Below, in pieces: positions 18,561 to 20,067 of a stretch of DNA of 20,067 nt (position 1 is the stretch's first letter; the number at the start of each line of letters is the position of its first letter). The translations under genes and the position numbers were made by a program. The notes below the pieces were generated by a model that was given only the letters and a program-made list of their open reading frames with translations, did not search any database and was not told the DNA's origin. Source of the stretch: Bacillota bacterium (GTDB lineage Bacteria > Bacillota_H > UBA994 > UBA5500); contig JAAYGE010000166.1 of the NCBI GenBank assembly GCA_012727835.1, positions 1 through 20,067 of the forward strand, read 5' to 3'.

Positions 18561-19187
18561 CTATGCCTTTACGGAATTCTTGATAGTGACAAAGCCGCCT
18601 TTAACACCGGGAATGGAACCTTTCACCAATAACAGGTTCAGTTCCGGATCTACCTTAACCACTTCTAGGTTCTGCACAGTACGACGCACCGCACCCATAT
18701 GGCCAGGCATCTTGCGCCCCTTGAAAACGCGGGCTGCGTCGCGGGCCTGTAAGGAACCTACGCCCCGATGATACTTGGAGCCATGACTCATTGGGCCCCG
18801 ATGGAAACCCCAACGCTTAATACCGCCTGCAAAACCCTTACCCCGCGAAATGCCGGTAACGTCCACCCGATCGCCGGCTTCAAAAATATCCACGGAGATT
18901 TTATCGCCAACCTGGTATTTGGTAGCATCTTTAAAACGGAACTCCCGCAAAACGCGATGCGGCGCCACATTAGCTTTAGCAAAATGGCCACGGGCAGGCT
19001 TGTTAAGCTTGCGCTCAGGAATTTCTTCAAAACCAACTTGCACAGCTTCATAGCCGTCTTTTTCCAAATTCTTAACCTGGATGACTGGGCATGGCCCCGC
19101 AAGAATCGCCGTTACCGGGATCATTTCACCTGTTTCGGTGAATACCTGGGTCATGCCCAGCTTTTTCCCAATAATCGCCTTCTCCAT
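18561..19187 (-). CDS. rplC: 50S ribosomal protein L3
   Basis: 208 residues from ATG at 19187. L3 is an early-assembly 50S protein whose loop reaches the peptidyl-transferase centre. It reads [21 protein letters not shown], then a central [25 protein letters not shown] run (about 127-151) and the [19 protein letters not shown] block. A longer in-frame ATG at 19202 is rejected because it runs straight into the GGAGGTGG ribosome-binding site of the true start. It follows rpsJ by 38 bases. Confidence 0.98.
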   Translation of the reverse strand: MEKAIIGKKLGMTQVFTETGEMIPVTAILAGPCPVIQVKNLEKDGYEAVQVGFEEIPERKLNKPARGHFAKANVAPHRVLREFRFKDATKYQVGDKISVDIFEAGDRVDVTGISRGKGFAGGIKRWGFHRGPMSHGSKYHRGVGSLQARDAARVFKGRKMPGHMGAVRRTVQNLEVVKVDPELNLLLVKGSIPGVKGGFVTIKNSVKA

Positions 19188-19225
19188 GTATGCCACCTCC
19201 ATTTACTTTCTTCAACCAAATGTGC

Positions 19226-19534
19226 CTAGAGCTTAATTTCGATGTCCACGCCAGCCGGTAGATCTAGGCGCATCAAAGCATCCACTGTTTTGGGGGTGGG
19301 CTCCAAAATATCGATTAAGCGCCGGTGGGTTCGCATTTCATACTGTTCACGGATGTCCTTTTGTATATGAGGAGATCTCAAGATAGTAAAAAGCGACCTC
19401 TCGGTTGGCAATGGAACCGGGCCAGAAACTTCTGCACCAGTTCGTTTAGCAGTTTCTACAATCTTCTCGGAAGATTGATCTAAAATCTTATGGTCAAAAG
19501 CCTTCAGACGTATTCTGATCTTTTGCCGTGCCAT
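19226..19534 (-). CDS. rpsJ: 30S ribosomal protein S10
   Basis: 102 residues. S10 is a 30S head protein and also the NusE partner of NusB and NusG in antitermination. Motifs are [18 protein letters not shown] (about 4-21), [20 protein letters not shown] (37-56), [21 protein letters not shown] and [14 protein letters not shown]. The ATG follows AAGGAGGG with a 10-base spacer. First gene of the S10 cluster, preceded by a 246-base intergenic region that is rich in inverted repeats and may hold its leader. Confidence 0.98.
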   Translation of the reverse strand: MARQKIRIRLKAFDHKILDQSSEKIVETAKRTGAEVSGPVPLPTERSLFTILRSPHIQKDIREQYEMRTHRRLIDILEPTPKTVDALMRLDLPAGVDIEIKL

Positions 19535-19725
19535 GTACTCGATTCCCTCCTTTTAACCCCTATCGGGACAAGCCTTAGTGCCAGCAACGCCTTCAGCAAG
19601 GCCCTGGCGTCGCTAGCCATTCCCCCGCTTCCCCATGGACAGCGGATCTGTTTCGCCGGAATTCCCTATGGCGACATGGCTACCACGGGCGACGTGCCCC
19701 ATGGCTATGAACTCATTATTGCTAG
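19535..19725 (-). promoter_or_regulatory. Candidate structured leader upstream of rpsJ
   Basis: In the tuf-rpsJ gap, the minus strand can form several hairpins in succession. They are GGGC/GCCC (19687-19699), CCGCT/AGCGG with an inner TCC/GGA (19625-19645), GCCAG/CTGGC enclosing GCCTT-GCTG-AAGGC (19580-19608), and CCC-GATA-GGG (19558-19567), which ends 7 bases before the GGAGGG site (19545-19550). I see no good -35/-10 pair and no gene in the sense direction; the best minus-strand frame codes 29 residues without a ribosome-binding site. Ribosomal operons are often controlled by such leaders. Which protein, if any, would bind here is unknown. Confidence 0.4.
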
Positions 19726-19759
19726 GATATACTGCGGCTCCTAGCAGCCGCAGTATATC
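19726..19759 (-). other. Perfect 14-bp stem-loop downstream of tuf
   Basis: GATATACTGCGGCT (19726-19739) is exactly complementary to 19746-19759 with a 6-base loop. It begins 21 bases past the tuf stop. There is no T-run after it on either strand, so it is not a canonical intrinsic terminator. It may be a 3'-end-stabilising or processing hairpin, or a terminator of atypical form. A second, mutually exclusive 6-bp pairing (GCTAGG at 19721-19726 with CCTAGC at 19740-19745, plus-strand reading) uses the loop bases. Confidence 0.6.
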
Positions 19760-19780
19760 TAACCAACTTTCCGCAGGAGT

Positions 19781-20067
19781 TTATTCGATAATATCGGTAA
19801 CAACACCGGCGCCTACGGTACGGCCGCCTTCACGGATAGCAAAGCGTACGCCCCGCTCTATGGCGATAGGTGTGATCAGCTCGATTTCAAGCGTTACGTT
19901 ATCGCCAGGCATAACCATCTCGACGCCCTCAGGCAAGTTGATTACGCCGGTTACGTCGGTTGTTCGGAAGTAGAACTGAGGACGATAACCGCTGAAGAAT
20001 GCGGTATGACGGCCGCCCTCTTCTTTACGTAGGACGTAAACTTCTGCTTTGAACTTGGTGTGCGGCT
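19781..20067 (-). CDS. tuf: Elongation factor Tu, C-terminal part (cut by window edge)
   Basis: Only the last 95 codons are inside the window; the 5' end lies beyond 20067. EF-Tu carries aminoacyl-tRNA to the ribosomal A site as a GTP complex. The visible part is domain 3: [55 protein letters not shown], and the highly conserved ending [24 protein letters not shown]. The GTPase domain is out of view. Its position just before rpsJ fits the usual str-S10 arrangement. Confidence 0.98.
   Translation of the reverse strand, partial: PHTKFKAEVYVLRKEEGGRHTAFFSGYRPQFYFRTTDVTGVINLPEGVEMVMPGDNVTLEIELITPIAIERGVRFAIREGGRTVGAGVVTDIIE

Noticed and set aside
19553..19744. A plus-strand reading frame in the tuf-rpsJ gap with mostly G or C at third codon positions, ending in IARIYCGS.
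   Set aside because: It has no start codon or ribosome-binding site of its own outside rpsJ, I do not recognise the product, and its stop falls in the loop of the 14-bp hairpin. RNA structure on the minus strand explains the composition better.

Overview
This window is almost wall to wall housekeeping genes. It holds the end of tuf, then the S10, spc and alpha ribosomal-protein clusters fused into one run, followed by an ECF-transporter energising module, truA, and the rplM-rpsI pair. Every gene lies on the minus strand, so transcription runs from high to low coordinates. I recognise 37 complete genes and one partial gene. No stretch longer than 300 bases lacks a gene. The largest gaps are the 246 bases between tuf and rpsJ and the 153 bases between truA and rplM. 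I see no insertion sequence, tRNA, rRNA, CRISPR array or clear sign of horizontal transfer.

The organism is most likely a member of the Bacillota (Firmicutes), of clostridial or thermophilic-clostridial type, with base composition near the middle of the range. The reasons are the order rplQ-ecfA1-ecfA2-ecfT-truA-rplM-rpsI, the zinc-type S14 (rpsZ), the four-cysteine LID of adenylate kinase, cysteine-bearing S4, L24 and L36, and very strong GGAGG ribosome-binding sites before almost every gene. I cannot place it to genus.

Layout in transcription order. (1) tuf 3' end, then an intergenic region rich in inverted repeats. (2) S10 cluster: rpsJ, rplC, rplD, rplW, rplB, rpsS, rplV, rpsC, rplP, rpmC, rpsQ. 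(3) spc cluster: rplN, rplX, rplE, rpsZ, rpsH, rplF, rplR, rpsE, rpmD, rplO, secY, adk, map. (4) infA and rpmJ, then the alpha cluster: rpsM, rpsK, rpsD, rpoA, rplQ. (5) ecfA1, ecfA2, ecfT and truA, tightly packed with overlaps or near-zero gaps. (6) A sigma-A-like promoter inside the end of truA, a structured leader, rplM and rpsI, closed by a good intrinsic terminator.

Together the genes make ribosomal proteins, the initiation factor IF1, elongation factor EF-Tu, the alpha subunit of RNA polymerase, the SecY export channel, the N-terminal methionine-removing enzyme, adenylate kinase, a tRNA pseudouridine synthase and the motor of a group II vitamin/metal ECF importer. Gene content is ordinary. 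The points worth a second look are small: two structured intergenic RNAs, an unusual L6 insertion, many GTG/TTG starts, and a four-codon reading frame overlapping the rplR start. I found no convincing new biological system.
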